A stretch of 64,000 nucleotides of DNA from Paracentrotus lividus (GCA_940671915.1 CALNVZ010003429.1:23732294-23796293); one strand, 5' to 3'; positions 13,023-24,582 are shown, counted from the stretch's first letter. Notes: a model not told the origin generated them from the letters alone. Translations and numbers: made by a program.

Positions 13023-13275
13023 ATGCGGCGGTCACAACTCGTCGTAGCCTACGGGGCACGTGCCATCGACGTAGCCTGCGTTGCATGTGCAATGCACGCA
13101 CAGGTCCTGGGTCAACTTCTGCGATTCCTGCGTGTCTGTAGTAAGGGTATTGTAAAAACCTCCTGTACGTCGTACGTGCATTGTACCTGCGAGGTACCAC
13201 CGCTGCACGATTTTTCTACGAAATCCGTCGTAAGGAGTTGCACGTCAAAGGTACGGCGAGTTGTGACCGCCGCAT
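13023..13275. mobile_element. MITE, GCGGCGGTCACAACTCG family, complete copy 2
   Basis: Same ends and length as copy 1, in the same orientation about 500 bp away. Read with terminus TGCGG, it is flanked by TTA on both sides, consistent with a three-base target duplication as in PIF/Harbinger elements; copy 1 does not show this clearly. Confidence 0.8.
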
Positions 13276-13588
13276 TACAAGAATAAGGTCGGTATTTCAT
13301 TAAAGACATATACGTCAGATGTTTTGATTTTCTTAATTATCCTCAAGCAAGGCTTTGTACATAAAAAAAATAAATAAAAATAAAAATCTTTTCAACAGGA
13401 AAACCCTAATTATATGATTTTTTTTTAAAAGAAAGAAAGAATAAGAAAAAAAAAAAAAAAATCGCAAATGATAAGGCGTAAATATTCATATAATGAATGA
13501 AAGCGCCGTAAAATTTAAAAACAACAACAAGAAATGGCCATTGGACGTAGTGGGCATAAACCAAGCCAATTATAGCTGATATAAATAC

Positions 13589-13676
13589 CTGTAGATGAAT
13601 ACGGGTTGTCAGTAACTGAGATATCGTCAATCCCTGCATTTGTATATCTGTCTCCACGCACTGCCGTGAATGATAT
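13589..13676 (-). CDS. Gene A MAM exon part 3
   Basis: 88 nt, acceptor TTTTTTAAAG, donor GTATTT, phase 0 to 1. It encodes ISFTAVRGDRYTNAGIDDIS then VTDNPYSST, the canonical MAM end (F.AVRG ... DDIS). It contains an RGD tripeptide at the usual RG position, an integrin-binding motif in other proteins, possibly fortuitous here. Confidence 0.8.
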
Positions 13677-14846
13677 CTTTAAAAAATAATAATAAAAAAC
13701 AATAAAAAAATATAAATCAGCGTTGTCAAATGTACAACAGTCTGAATCACAAGAACGACTTGCAGGGCATGGCTAATTTACATAATAAAGCTGTTTTTCG
13801 TATAGAGTAAATATTGAAATACACATCTGAGTTGTTAAAAGTCTGGGACCTCTTTCTTCTCGACTCATTTAAAATATCTTATTTTATAATTTAATTCTTA
13901 CTGTTTACTACTTACATCCCGCCAAATACAGTAGATAAGTGCTGATATTTTCTCATATCATGTAAGCCTAATCATAATTTCTCACCAATACTACTTTTGT
14001 TTAAAGACAGGCACCTAGCTGAACAGTGGTCTAATTAATCATACCAAAATCAAATCAAATTTGAATTCAGGGTATTTTAGAATCAAGCCTTCATCCAGTT
14101 TTGGTCATATATTTCAGGGGTTTTTGTGGAAACGAAATATACCCACCACAGGGGCCGTACAGGAGGTGGTGAATGATATATTTTCGTAATCCCATCCAGC
14201 GGTTGTAGGTAGTTGGATCTCGTCAATGCTTCCATATAATTTGCACACAAGTGATACTCGGAAAGCACCGTTATATCCCGTTGTAGTTTGTGATAGATAT
14301 CCATAATTAAACAGGTAGCGAAAGGACAGAATTCCTCTACCAGAAGGGGGAAGATCACCTGCCGGGATTACGAATGTAGTATACATTCCTTCTGTCACAC
14401 CAGGATTATTGAGAGTAGCCCGGAGGTACGGCTGTGATTCACCAAAATCTGAGATGAAATATAGATAACCAACATAAACTGGTAACATTCATTATAACAT
14501 GCACAGCCCCTCAAAAAAAGTTCTGCAAATAGACTTTGGGCCATGATAACTTTTCGGGTAGGTTTTAGTTATTCCTGATGTTTATTCCATTGGAAAGTTC
14601 ATTTTCTCAATTTTTGTTGACACCATATTTGTAATGGTGATGTCATGCCTGAATATACTGAACCCCTGAATACAAGGAAAATCAAAATATAATGTTCAGA
14701 TTAAAGTTCAGCACCACACATCTGAACTTTGATACATTTTTAGTGTAGGTTTTAATCATTATTGACAATTATTGAAAAGTTAATTTCTTCTTCTTTTTAT
14801 TGATACCGGACTTGCAATGGTGACATCATCAGGAGGGGATCCAGGT

Positions 14847-14886
<40 letters not shown>

Positions 14887-17800
14887 GCTCGGCCCCCAAG
14901 GAAAAAAAAAAAACTCGGCAAATAAATGGGCGACTCGATTAACTTGACCCCCTGAACCTGAACCTTACCCCTATGTCTGACACATGATGTCGTACCCCCC
15001 TCGTTTATCGTACGGAAAGCGTGACGACAAAAATTTCTGGGTGTACCAAAATCTCAAATTCCAATTTCGGGCCTCCCTGTAATGAAATCCTGGATCCGCT
15101 ACTGATCATGTCTGGATGCACAAAATTCCTGAATATAATACTGCAAACATATAAGTGAAAAGTTGCAAAAGACTTTGTTATGAAAGAACGATACGTTGCG
15201 ACCCATCGCATAACATCTTCAATTTTGTGGAACATTAGTTGTGACCTGGTAATAATTAAGTTCGCATATTTTCCATGAAGTATTTGTAATTTTCGAACTA
15301 GTTGAAGCGTAAATGTTCGAGTGTTTATCTTTAAAGAAGTACATTTGCCGCTCTTATTGGCTGGATATTTTGTTTTTGGTCGTGCAACATCATTTTGCTG
15401 CGGCTTTAATTTCTTGAAAGTGTTTGTCTACACTTTTTCTTTTTCGGGACCCTGACCATTCCCGGAAATTTAAGAAAAAAGGTTTATCGACCGCCCACAA
15501 TGCCCATTGTTGCCATTTTTAGCTCATCCGGCTCGAAGAGCCAGATGAGCTTATGCCGTGGCGTGGCGTCCGTCCACAATTTCAAAATGCTTCTTCTTCG
15601 TCATTTCAATTCTGTTTGCTTTATATTCTAGCACTTGGTGGGGGATTCAAAACTTCTACCCAGAATTTTGAAACTCATTAAATATGCTAATTTATGCGCA
15701 TTTTTCAAAATTCAATTAACGCACGTGTCCCGTAACCTACGACGTGTTGTGACCACTGCATTGGTGGTCATCAGTTAGAAAAAAAAAACTACATGTAGTC
15801 AAGACCCTCTTACTATTATCTTGGGAAGTCACAAACCAATAAACCGAGCGATGCTTGTTGCTCTTAATAGGGCATAGGAGATCCGGATCCTCAAAAGAAC
15901 CAAAGGAGCAATTCCACACTGTAAAAAACAAATACAAAGTTATGGGGGAATTTTAATAGGAACTAGAGGGGCCGTCAAAGGCGGCATACCCACGCCTTGG
16001 TGGCGCTACAGAGTAGTTGCAATACTATGGGGTCAAAACTGAAATCTACATTATGTGTACTAACCCCGGATGATTTTGTCTTAACACATGGCTTTACACA
16101 ACTCGAAATTTTTATGTACTGAAAACATGACCCCTATGTCAGCGAATGTTAGCGAACGACCCAATCGTCTCCACGCTGACCTGTCCCCGGCCTATGTGTG
16201 ACTGCACGTTCGTTAACCTGCTCAAAGGCCAGGTCACCGGCATTGGAGCTTCCTAAAAATCGCTTGGGATCCTTGCCGCACTACACCACTGTGGTAGCGT
16301 GTCCCAGCAGTTAAGGAAGATGAATATTAATGTACTGATCATAAAAATAGTCTGCAAACCTCCTACCTTATGACCTGGCGAGAAGATGTGCTTTATACAC
16401 CTTGTTTCGAAATTCAATAATGTTAGTGTTACATTGTGTGCGCATGGGATATGGGCTGGGGATATGGCTGCCGCAGTATAAAGCGAACTCCTACAATGTA
16501 TCTAGTAACTTAGTCAGTTGTGACCTTATCATTACTGACAGATTAGAGACCGACGTAGAGAAAACACTGCGCACTTGGACTTTTGGTGGGTTTGTTGCGC
16601 TATCGCACTGAGGCCCTCATCGCGGATAGGAAAACATGAACGGTCCAGAGTAAAACAAAAGGTCACAACAGAATCGCAGGGATCAACCAATCATACACTA
16701 AATCTAATCGATTCTTTCCTTTCACTATCCAAACAATCCCTGAAATTTGGTGCAAATCCGTTCACCCGTTCCCTAGTTATTTGTACACAAACAAACAACA
16801 AACAAACGAAACAAACAAAAACAACAAAAAACAACAACAAACAAACAAACATACAGAACCTTTACAATACCTGCCGATTTCATCGGCGTGGGTAAATATA
16901 TAGAGAGAACAGCTCAACTGCTAGACTAGTACCGTACGTAACAGTGACGGCTTTGCATACATCGAGTAAGTGTGTCATCTCGAATTCGAATGAGATTCAA
17001 TGCTTCAGTCACACGACACTTTTAAAAATCGTATTCGTTGTTTTCTCCTTATTCTCTCTACTATTCTGTCATTTCTTATGTATTCTTTGTTATTGGATGA
17101 ACAAATTATCGCTACTTCCACTGCTGACTCTGACGGGGATGGCATCCGTGGGGATCCGTAGAAAAAAGAAAAAACATATCACCTTTCACTTGTACATGTT
17201 CTTTTCAGGCCCGTAACTAGGATTTTTACGGGGGGGGGGGTTCGAAACCTGAAGAAGTGGACCTTTTTTTTTCAAGGAATGAATCATTCGAGCGCGAAGG
17301 CGAGCCGAAAATTTTGCTTTATAAGGATAACTAAGGCTGTATGTTCTACGTACTTTTGTACACTTCTTATTTGTTTGTTTGATAACTATTATTTTGAAAG
17401 GTGACGATAACCTCCTTTTAAGCAAAAATGAATTGCGAGGGCGAAGCGCGAGCGGAAAATTATATCTCGCATCACTTCGATTTTGACGTAAGGAATAATT
17501 TGATGGGCTTCCGAAGAGTACTTTGCGAGCGCGAAGCGCGAGCCGAAAATTTGGCTTTTAATGACCTAAATGTAGTGTATTTTAGGCACTTTTTGCCTCT
17601 TAGTTACGTATTATTTTGTTTTAATTCCTTTAGAAGCTGATGACCACCTCCCTTAAAAAATGCGAGCATGGACAGAGAGCGGAAAACAATAAACTAGTAA
17701 TTACTTTGTATATATGGACATCAAGAAACATTGAATGGGTCGTAATCAAGGGGTAACTTTGGGAGCGCGAAGTGCGAACCGAAGATTTCCTATAATAACA

Positions 17801-20800
17801 TGAGAATAAATTTTTTCACACATATTGTCCATTTACTTGATTGTTTTAATTTTTCACAAGCGGTCACCTTCGTAAAGAAAAACTGCTAACGAGAAGCGAA
17901 ACACACAAAAAGGCCCACAATCACCTCGTATATCTTGGCATTAAGGAATCAGTGATTGTGTCGTAATATAGGGGTTAGCGTTGCGAGCGCGAAGCGCGAG
18001 CCGGAAATTTCCGTATATTGAAATGAAGGTATGGGTTTTTTCCACACATCTTGCCCTATATTTTTTGTTTTAATTTCTCACGAGCTGATGATCAGCTCCT
18101 TTAAAAAGAATAAGAGCGCGTATATAACAAAATTGTATTTTATATTTTCTCTTTAAAATAAAGATAGCGCCTTTAGGTATTTAAACATGGGCAGCAAATC
18201 TCTAGTGAAAACGGTTCTATACACAGACCTATATACCTTGTTTTTGTTTTTTTCTTTTGTTTTGTTTTGTTTTTTTTTTTTTACTATTTCACATTCTAGG
18301 TCGTAAACGAATTCGTACACAAAGTCACAAGCACGGATTCGGGGGCCGAGCGGGCCCGGCCCCCCCCCCAAACAAAAACAAAAAGAAGAAGAGGAAGAAA
18401 AAAAAAAGGAAAAACAGGGGGCTAAAAGGAGAAAAAAAAAGGAAGATGGTTCCGATTGACCAACCGAACCTTAATTTTATGATCGGTACTTAAAAAGAAA
18501 TTAACACCACAGTTTTTTAAAGCTTCGTTTCGTTTCATTTCGTTTCGTATCTGCAGCATTTTTGAAAAGGTGTGTTTTTTAAAATCCTTTTTGGGGTCAA
18601 GCGGACCCCTGCTTACCAGGGGGGGGGGGTACCCCCTAAGTAACTGTGTTGTTATTCAATGCAGAGCATTTTGCAATGAAGGGGGGTTCGTCCTTTTCCC
18701 TTTCCTTTTCCTTTTCTTTTTTTTTTCTCTCTCTCTCTTTTTTTTTTGATCAAGCGGACCATACCCGTCACCCGTCTAGTTACGGGCCTCCTTTATTTAG
18801 ATCTCCGTGTTTTTCGGATGCAAACGATATAATTGTCTGCTTATTTCGGGACACAGTCGTTTCGTGGATTCTCAGGCTTGACCCCCCCCCCCGCCCAAAC
18901 TCATGCGTTCAACCATACACGTATGCTTGTTCCCGATTTCTCAGGGAAAGGTGTATATTTTAGTGGCTCAGGTAGGGGGAAAAAATCATTGAAATAGGGG
19001 TATAACATTTTCCTCACCGAACTTTTTTCCTTCATTGGGGTAGTTTTTAATTAATTTAGAAAAAATCCTGGAATAGGGTCCCGAATATGGTCCAAGAACC
19101 AGTGAAAAGTTGGTAATTTTGCTGGCTCCCCATCCAAAAGCCTGTGATAGAAGGGTAATTTGGAACGAGCATACGTATATGGTTGAATGCCTGATGGGGG
19201 GGGGGGGGGCGGGAAGGTCATGAAAGATTCTAAGGACCCCCTAGAAACGAGCCGTCGCGACCGTGCCTTTCAAAGCAGTCAGTATATTCTTTATAATAAA
19301 ACAAATTTCAACAATGTATACAAAGAACAAAAAAATCTTGAACCCCCCAAAAAATAGATTAGTAAAAAAATAAAAAATAAAAAATAAAAAATAAGAAAAT
19401 GCCCATTCCCCTAGAAAATAGACGTAAGCCTGTAACCATAAACATAGATTTAACTTATAGAACAAACCATAACCCTACACATGTTTCATGGAGTCGGGCT
19501 GATCTACAGTCCGCTGCCGGGTAACCCCCCCCCCCTCCAAAAAATAAAACAAAAAAAATACCCAAAGTGAGAGCAAATGGCAACAATGGGCATTATGGGG
19601 GTTGACAACCTTTCTTTTAATGAAATAAATTCCTAACTATAGCAAACATAACAATAAAATTAAAAAAATGGCAATTGATTTCGGTTTGATTTTCTTCATT
19701 TGATAATTTTGTGATTGGCCGGAAATTATGTTTTTATTTAATTTGTATCAATTCTCAACAAAGAAACACGATCCGAGATAATATAAATATTATGGCATTC
19801 TATAGTATTAGGCCTATATTGTCACTACCAGTATATTCATGATATCTGAGTTCATTAATTTCATTAAAATGTTTCCTCATTACAGTAGAAATACTAATTG
19901 TTAATATTCAAAATGGATTAAGCCAATGTGGCATTAGACAAAACCAGAGAATGTGACCGCCAGTATTAGACAAAGTGAATATAATCTATAGTATAACTAT
20001 GTCCTTCCTTGTGCATTACCTGATTACTGCTAATAATATTCGAGTTTTACTAGGAAACACGAGAAAATCACAAATCTACAAGGATATATTATGATAACCT
20101 TGGAAATTGGCTCTCTTACATTCCATTGGTGTTGTAACATCAAAATATAACACTTTTATTCATAATTATAACCTCCCTATTTAATTACCATACATGTGAT
20201 AATAGACATGATAGAAGGAATATAATCGAGAACAAATAACAAACTATCATATATTCAGGCTATATTACATTGTACAAATCAGCAACATCGGCCAGTAATC
20301 AATAGATTACTATTTTTGAGGAAGTTATGAGGAAGTTATTATAAACAATGATAAAAAAGTCTTGCTCTATAATATGGTTGGAGCCTTCCATTCACTTTAA
20401 CATCCTGTAATATTATTATTCATATCCAAATGCATTACGCCTTTATATCGCTTCTGTAATTTTCTGTGTTTACATCATTATGATGTTCAGGACTACACGA
20501 ATATTTCGCGATGATATAAGGTTGTAACCCTTTGCACCATCAGCTCTTGAACCTATCTCTATTTATAAATTTGGAGCTGGCACTTAACCCATGTGCTATT
20601 CTCGACACAATCAGATTCTTGTTCTTGTTCTGACGATCCAGACATCAATAATAATTTCACCTATTTCAACTATACCCGTGACATGAGCTGTCGGCAGAAT
20701 GATAATGTACGAACAAAAGAAAACCAAACAGAAGTTAATATGACATTCAAAAAAAAAAAAAAAAATGCCAAAATTGTTATAAGCAGCAGCAATAACATTT

Positions 20801-21849
20801 TATTGGCAGCTTTGGTCTCCTTTGGTTTCTCGATAAACCCAACAAAATTATAAAATGTGATGTACAGTCAGAGTAAAAAAAAAAAAAATGTTATAATGGG
20901 GAAAAATTATTTAGGTATGAAATCTTCGCAAATGATGTGTGAATGTGGTACTTAACTTAAAGCTAAAAGATTCTTCTTGCTGATGGATTTTGTTCTGTAT
21001 AATTTGCTTTTGTACAACAAAAGTTATGCTAAATTTTGTGCGGCGATGAGCTAATCGAAATGACACACATCTATTGTTTCGGTGGCTATTATGTGCGAAA
21101 CCCATAGAAAAGCATGCGCAAAGTACATTTTTTCTTGATTATATAAAACAGGTCATATCTCAAGATCTACAGCTGCACCAAATGGGATGAAAAAATTCGC
21201 AGAAGAAAGCTTAATTTTCTTACTTTAGAATGTGATTAATTTTCATACTTAAAAAAAATGTTTTTCACTTGTACCATTTTATTTGACATAGACCATGTAG
21301 ACTGTAGTATCCTGGGCCAAATTATCATGAGAATTTGGATGATTGCACGTATTTGCTCACAATATCAATGAAAATCATTACAACTAACCAACTTGATCTC
21401 CTTCCATAATTAATAGCAGCGTTTGGGTATGTTGGGGATGCTGGACGTAAAGTCGCAAAACACGACGAGGAATATATTACTTCAATTATTTAGGGAAAAA
21501 AAACTAGGGTAAGGCATCTCTTGTATCTAATTATCACAGTATGTGGTGATGTCTTGTTTTAGAAGTAAATAATATAAGAGGCCTGAATTGCACAAGCCTT
21601 CAAAGGTTGGGTTGCCCAGGAGAGGCAGCATTAAGCAAAAATGGGTTGCAAGAGGAGGGGTACCCGGGAGGGGCACCAAAGACAAACATAGATACTTGTT
21701 ATATAGTGAGGGAAAGTGGTTTCGTGGTGATAAAATATATATCATTTACGTTGAATTGGAAGTTTAAAAATGGTTCACTTACTTGTTCTGTGGGCCAATG
21801 TTATACACGCCAATGATGATACTGCCACAACGATCAACCAAGAAAACAT
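13589..21849 (-). CDS. Gene A: signal peptide + MAM domain receptor, 3' part not found
   Basis: Four exons with matching phases: 21849-21783 (signal), 15918-15814 (MAM part 1), 14448-14147 (MAM part 2), 13676-13589 (MAM part 3); 562 nt, 187 residues plus one base. The plan is the same as gene B, including intron phases (1,1,0,1), but sequence outside motif residues has diverged widely. All four MAM cysteines are present (NCSF, DLLC, SLVC, TSC). Gene A would need a membrane exon starting AG in phase 1 below 13589; I saw neither that nor a tail between 1 and 13588. The rest may lie beyond the window, or the product may be secreted or the gene dead. The frames seen are unbroken. Confidence 0.7.
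14147..14448 (-). CDS. Gene A MAM exon part 2
   Basis: 302 nt from acceptor TTTCATCTCAG. It encodes PYLRATLNNPGVTEG, FVIPAGDLPPSGRGILSF, FRVSLVCKLYG and WDYENISFTTSC. The donor is chosen as GTG|GTGGGT because the next exon starts in phase 0; the stronger-looking GTATAT four bases on would break the frame. Confidence 0.8.
14506..14840. mobile_element. Relative of the 5461-6515 foldback, one arm
   Basis: Begins CCCCTCAAAAAAAGTTCTGC and follows the arm of the 5.5-kb element (ATAGACTTTGGGCCATGATAA, shown in two parts as ATAGACTTTGGG and CCATGATAA). It lies in gene A's intron just upstream of MAM exon part 2. Confidence 0.6.
14847..14880. repeat. 34-base poly(G) run
   Basis: Uninterrupted G34, the longest of many G runs here; a strong potential G-quadruplex. 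Its exact length is doubtful given the length errors seen elsewhere. Confidence 0.9.
15383..15700. repeat. Dispersed repeat with AGCTCAT hairpin
   Basis: Contains a near-perfect hairpin at 15521-15551 (AGCTCATCCGGCTC, loop, GAGCCAGATGAGCT) followed by TTATGCCGTGGCGTGGCGTC and CGTCC, a widely spread repeat in marine invertebrates as I recall it. The preceding CGGCTTTAATTTCTTGAA block also occurs at about 8236-8345, and CAATGCCCATTGTTGCC recurs reversed at 19597. Confidence 0.55.
15720..15765. repeat. Short relic of the GCGGCGGTCACAACTCG MITE
   Basis: CGTAACCTACGACG then TGTTGTGACCACTGCAT matches the right end of the family with changes. Confidence 0.35.
15814..15918 (-). CDS. Gene A MAM exon part 1
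   Basis: 105 nt, acceptor TGTTTTTTACAG, donor GTAAGA, phase 1 to 1. It encodes WNCSFGSFEDPDLLC, then SVYWFVTSQ. This is the classic MAM opening (C.FE.....C ... W) and is closer to the family consensus than gene B. Confidence 0.8.
15970..16895. mobile_element. Unclassified element with CATACCCACGCC ends and (CAAA)n tract
   Basis: Left end GCGGCATACCCACGCC, right end GGCGTGGGTAAA in inverse orientation. Inside is AAATCCGTTCACCCGTTCCC then TAGTTATTTGTACA and (CAAA)n-type sequence (16790-16852), a motif common at the ends of marine invertebrate repeats. No transposase is seen. Confidence 0.45.
17208..18788. repeat. Modular GCGAGCGCGAAGCGCGAGC element
   Basis: Bounded by 13-bp inverted ends GGCCCGTAACTAG (17208-17220) and CTAGTTACGGGCC (18776-18788). 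Inside are five to six modules opening with GCGAGCGCGAAGCGCGAGC (exact at 17525 and 17983, altered at about 17288, 17435, 17660 and 17762), each followed by (C)GAAAATTT and then a TTTGTTTTAATT..AAGCTGATGA-like block. Poly(G) and poly(C) tracts flank the ends. It lies in gene A's largest intron. No protein is evident. Confidence 0.6.
18790..21780. other. Gene A intron, mostly unrecognised sequence
   Basis: AT-rich intron between the signal exon and MAM exon part 1. It includes poly(G) repeats at 18886 and 19196 and A-runs near 20750 and 20877. No further exon of the MAM family was seen. Confidence 0.5.
21783..21849 (-). CDS. Gene A exon 1: signal peptide
   Basis: Encodes MFSWLIVVAVSSLACITLAHRT, which I split as the start MFSW, hydrophobic core LIVVAVSSLACITLA, and mature HRT. 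It ends in phase 1 at GTAAGT, exactly like the gene B signal exon. The first in-frame ATG of the exon is used. Confidence 0.75.
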
Positions 21850-21942
21850 TTTCAACGATAAAAGAAAAAAACTATTAAGCTCTCAAAGCTAATGTAAGTC
21901 TTTAAAAGTACTCACTAAACTGAACAACAGAATGTATTTAAT

Positions 21943-21986
21943 CTTTATACTGCAGCTCCTGATATCTAACTGTATAGGTCTTTATA
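21943..21986 (-). promoter_or_regulatory. Gene A TATA boxes
   Basis: Two TATAAAG motifs on the minus strand, at 21986-21980 and 21949-21943, lie 131 and 94 bp before the gene A ATG. Flanking GATATC...CTTTATA is shared with the gene B promoter. The distal one is the better positional match to gene B. Confidence 0.35.
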
Positions 21987-22035
21987 TCAGTGTTCCAGTG
22001 TATTGGAGTAAAAAAAAAAATGTATCCTGTCTTAG

Positions 22036-23047
22036 GGGGCCGTCACACTGAGGTCGTTCTATAACGTTCTTGCCCGTTTTTGCCCGTTTAAAAAAAAAAA
22101 AATGTCTGAACGGGCTTTGGTCGGGTTAGAACTTATAACTTTGAACAATAATTTCTTGAATACGATGCTAGGCAGTTCATAAATAGTTCTCGTTACGTCA
22201 ATTCCGTCTTTATCGCGCTCCGCAATACGTTGTTATCCATTCAGAACGAGTAAACTGCTCGTTCACTCTATACCGTTCGTAGCACGTCCAAACGGTCACT
22301 AAAAGTGCCTATGCGCAGCATGATAAAAGTTAGGTACCACGTTCGTAGTACGTCCTTCTCGTTCAGAGTAAGTCCTACCCGTTTAAGGAACGTTGTCACT
22401 ACGTTTAATTTTAGAACTTGAAGCCAGTACGATTTTTTGAACATGTTCAAAAAAATCGAAATGCCTTTCCGTTCTCTCCGTTCGGGCCCGTTCGCCAAGT
22501 TCGTAAACAGATTGTAAACGGTCTGTACTAGATTCTAAAAGGTCTGCACTACGTTCAGTCCGTGTGTAAACAGCCCGTTCACCAAGAACTACCTAGAACG
22601 CAGTGAGAATAGCTCAGTGTGACGGGAATTATGACATGCCGTTCTGTTTAAAAATTGAAACGTATGTTCGTAGTACGTCCTTCTCGTTCAGAGTAAGTCC
22701 TACCCGTTTAAGGAACGTTGTCACTACGTTTAATTTTAGAACTTGAATAATTAATATACAATGCTCGTTTGTATGACGTCCTAGCACATCTTTAGAACGA
22801 TTTAAGTACGGCAATTTCGTTTGTAGTGCGTCCATCTCGTTTCAGGTACGTTGCCACCCGTTAAATTTTAGGACGAGATGGGCGCCCGATTTTTTTGAAC
22901 ACTTTTTTGGAAATCCGACCGAGCTAGTCCATGAAGTTCGTAAACAGATCGTAAGAAGTATTTACTACGTCCACTCAGTTTACACACAGACTATGCCCGT
23001 TCGGCAAAATTTGCAAGGACGTAGTAGGAACGAGCTCAGTGTGACGG
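22036..23047. mobile_element. CCGTCACACTGAG-bounded foldback element in the gene A promoter
   Basis: Ends GCCGTCACACTGAG and CTCAGTGTGACGG; an internal CTCAGTGTGACGGG at 22614-22627 suggests two related elements, one complete (22036-22627) and one partial. A block of about 85 bp (TCGTAGTACGTCCTTCTCG and following) is repeated at 22341 and 22668. It separates the gene A TATA region from its conserved upstream block. Confidence 0.65.
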
Positions 23048-23059
23048 GGGTATTATCAC

Positions 23060-23350
23060 AGTAACAATGAATATTGTTCTATTTTAGCTGCATAAATATC
23101 AAACCGACTTCTTTCCTCCTCTAGTATTTCCTTGTATTGGCTGGATGTACGCGTACTCGTTCGGGAAGTATTTGAAACAAAAGTGAAAACGCAAGGATCG
23201 AGTGCCAACAAATAAAAGAAAAACATGATCCCTGCTAACCGGATGATGATGTTTATTCATAATATTTTAGTGTTTACGAAATCAATATTTTTGCTTTGAT
23301 TTTCTTCAGTTTAGATTTAGTTATGCGTGCTTTGAGTATCATGAATTAAA
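23060..23350 (-). promoter_or_regulatory. Conserved upstream block of gene A
   Basis: This block is clearly similar to 62290-62570 upstream of gene B: shared stretches include GACTTCTTTCCTCCTCTA, AGTATTTGAAACAAAAGTGAAA and GATGTTTATTCAT (or near versions). In gene A it is separated from the TATA region by a roughly 1-kb inserted element (22036-23047); in gene B it is contiguous. Probably part of the ancestral promoter or a 5' exon. Confidence 0.5.
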
Positions 23351-23542
23351 AATGATAATGATTAGGGGTAGGGAGTGCCTTTATTTCGGATTTTTACTTT
23401 GCTTTTTTGTATGGTGTTTTAGGGCACATATGATATCGATGAATTCTCATTCAGTTATCACGTAGAGCAAATAAATTATATCAGTTCTTTCTTCCATAAT
23501 TTGAGAAGAGGATAGAAAAAATAGTATTTTTTAAAAATTGAA

Positions 23543-24526
23543 ATAGGGTACATGCAGGTAATATGGGCCAGCAGGTAATATGGGCCACCTGAAGCAAATC
23601 ATGTCGTTACCGCCGACCGGTGACCGTTGACCGGTGTGAGCACTATAATGTTGTTCATATGACCTGTATACGAAAATATATCGTCGTGAGAGCATCTGAT
23701 GCCGAAATTTTCTCTGAGAAAATTGCTAAAAACCAACAAGGTACGTACAACATACGGCATATTTTTACCCTGATGTAAAATTTGATGTTTCACAGAGTGT
23801 GATGGTGAAAGAGTGTTTGAGGGGGTAACCTCAATTGTTTTGTATGTTTAGTAAGCTTATAGTTTCATTTTGATCATACTAGCGTGTACAGGTCAATTTG
23901 TTGTAGTGAAGGGGTGCAATGTGGTATTGAATGCTTGCCTGACACAGCAACATTAGTGCAGGTAATATGGGCCATCCAAAATGGCGGAAATGATTCTGGT
24001 ACTTAGTATTGGGATGAAGCATCAATCTCTTTGCTACGATTTTTTGGGGTATATTCACAGTATATAATTAATATAAATAACTTATTGTAGGCCTATATTG
24101 ACTTGTATAATGAAAATAACATTTAAATAATATTAAATAAAGAAATAATATACAAAATACAAAACAATGAAATATACAGTCAAAGTATTTACTGAAGGGT
24201 CTTATAATTTCAAATGATATCTTAAAGTTAATGATTTTCAACATTTTAAGTAAATTCCAGACATGGTAGAGTCATTGTAGTTTTTAAAACATACATTAAA
24301 TACATGTGCCATATTACTTGCACATGCAGGTAATATGGCACATGACGTCAACATTTGAATATTGCAGACAGGGGGTTGGTTGATAATTGTTTTTCTTCAC
24401 AATAAAAGTTAGAGCAGTAGTTATTGATTCATATAAACAAAGATTAGACTGTGCTGTCATTTTTGTAATTTTATGCAAATTAGGCAAATGAGCTTAGGGG
24501 GCCCATATTACCTGCATGTACCCTAT
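23543..24526. mobile_element. 984-bp element with ATAGGGTACATGCAGG ends
   Basis: Terminal inverted repeats ATAGGGTACATGCAGGTAAT plus ATGGGC at both ends. The core GCAGGTAATATGGG recurs inside (23570, 23958, a near copy at 24325), which may be repeated transposase-binding sites. No open frame of transposase size, so non-autonomous. Confidence 0.7.
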
Positions 24527-24582
24527 ATTAGTAGTTTAGTAGTGTAGGCCTATCACACACGCGGTACATATACACACCCCTA

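Noticed and set aside
12372-13309. Open frames of up to 149 residues on both strands
   Set aside because: They lie entirely across the G+C-rich MITE copies and repeat with them; stop codons are rare there because of composition.
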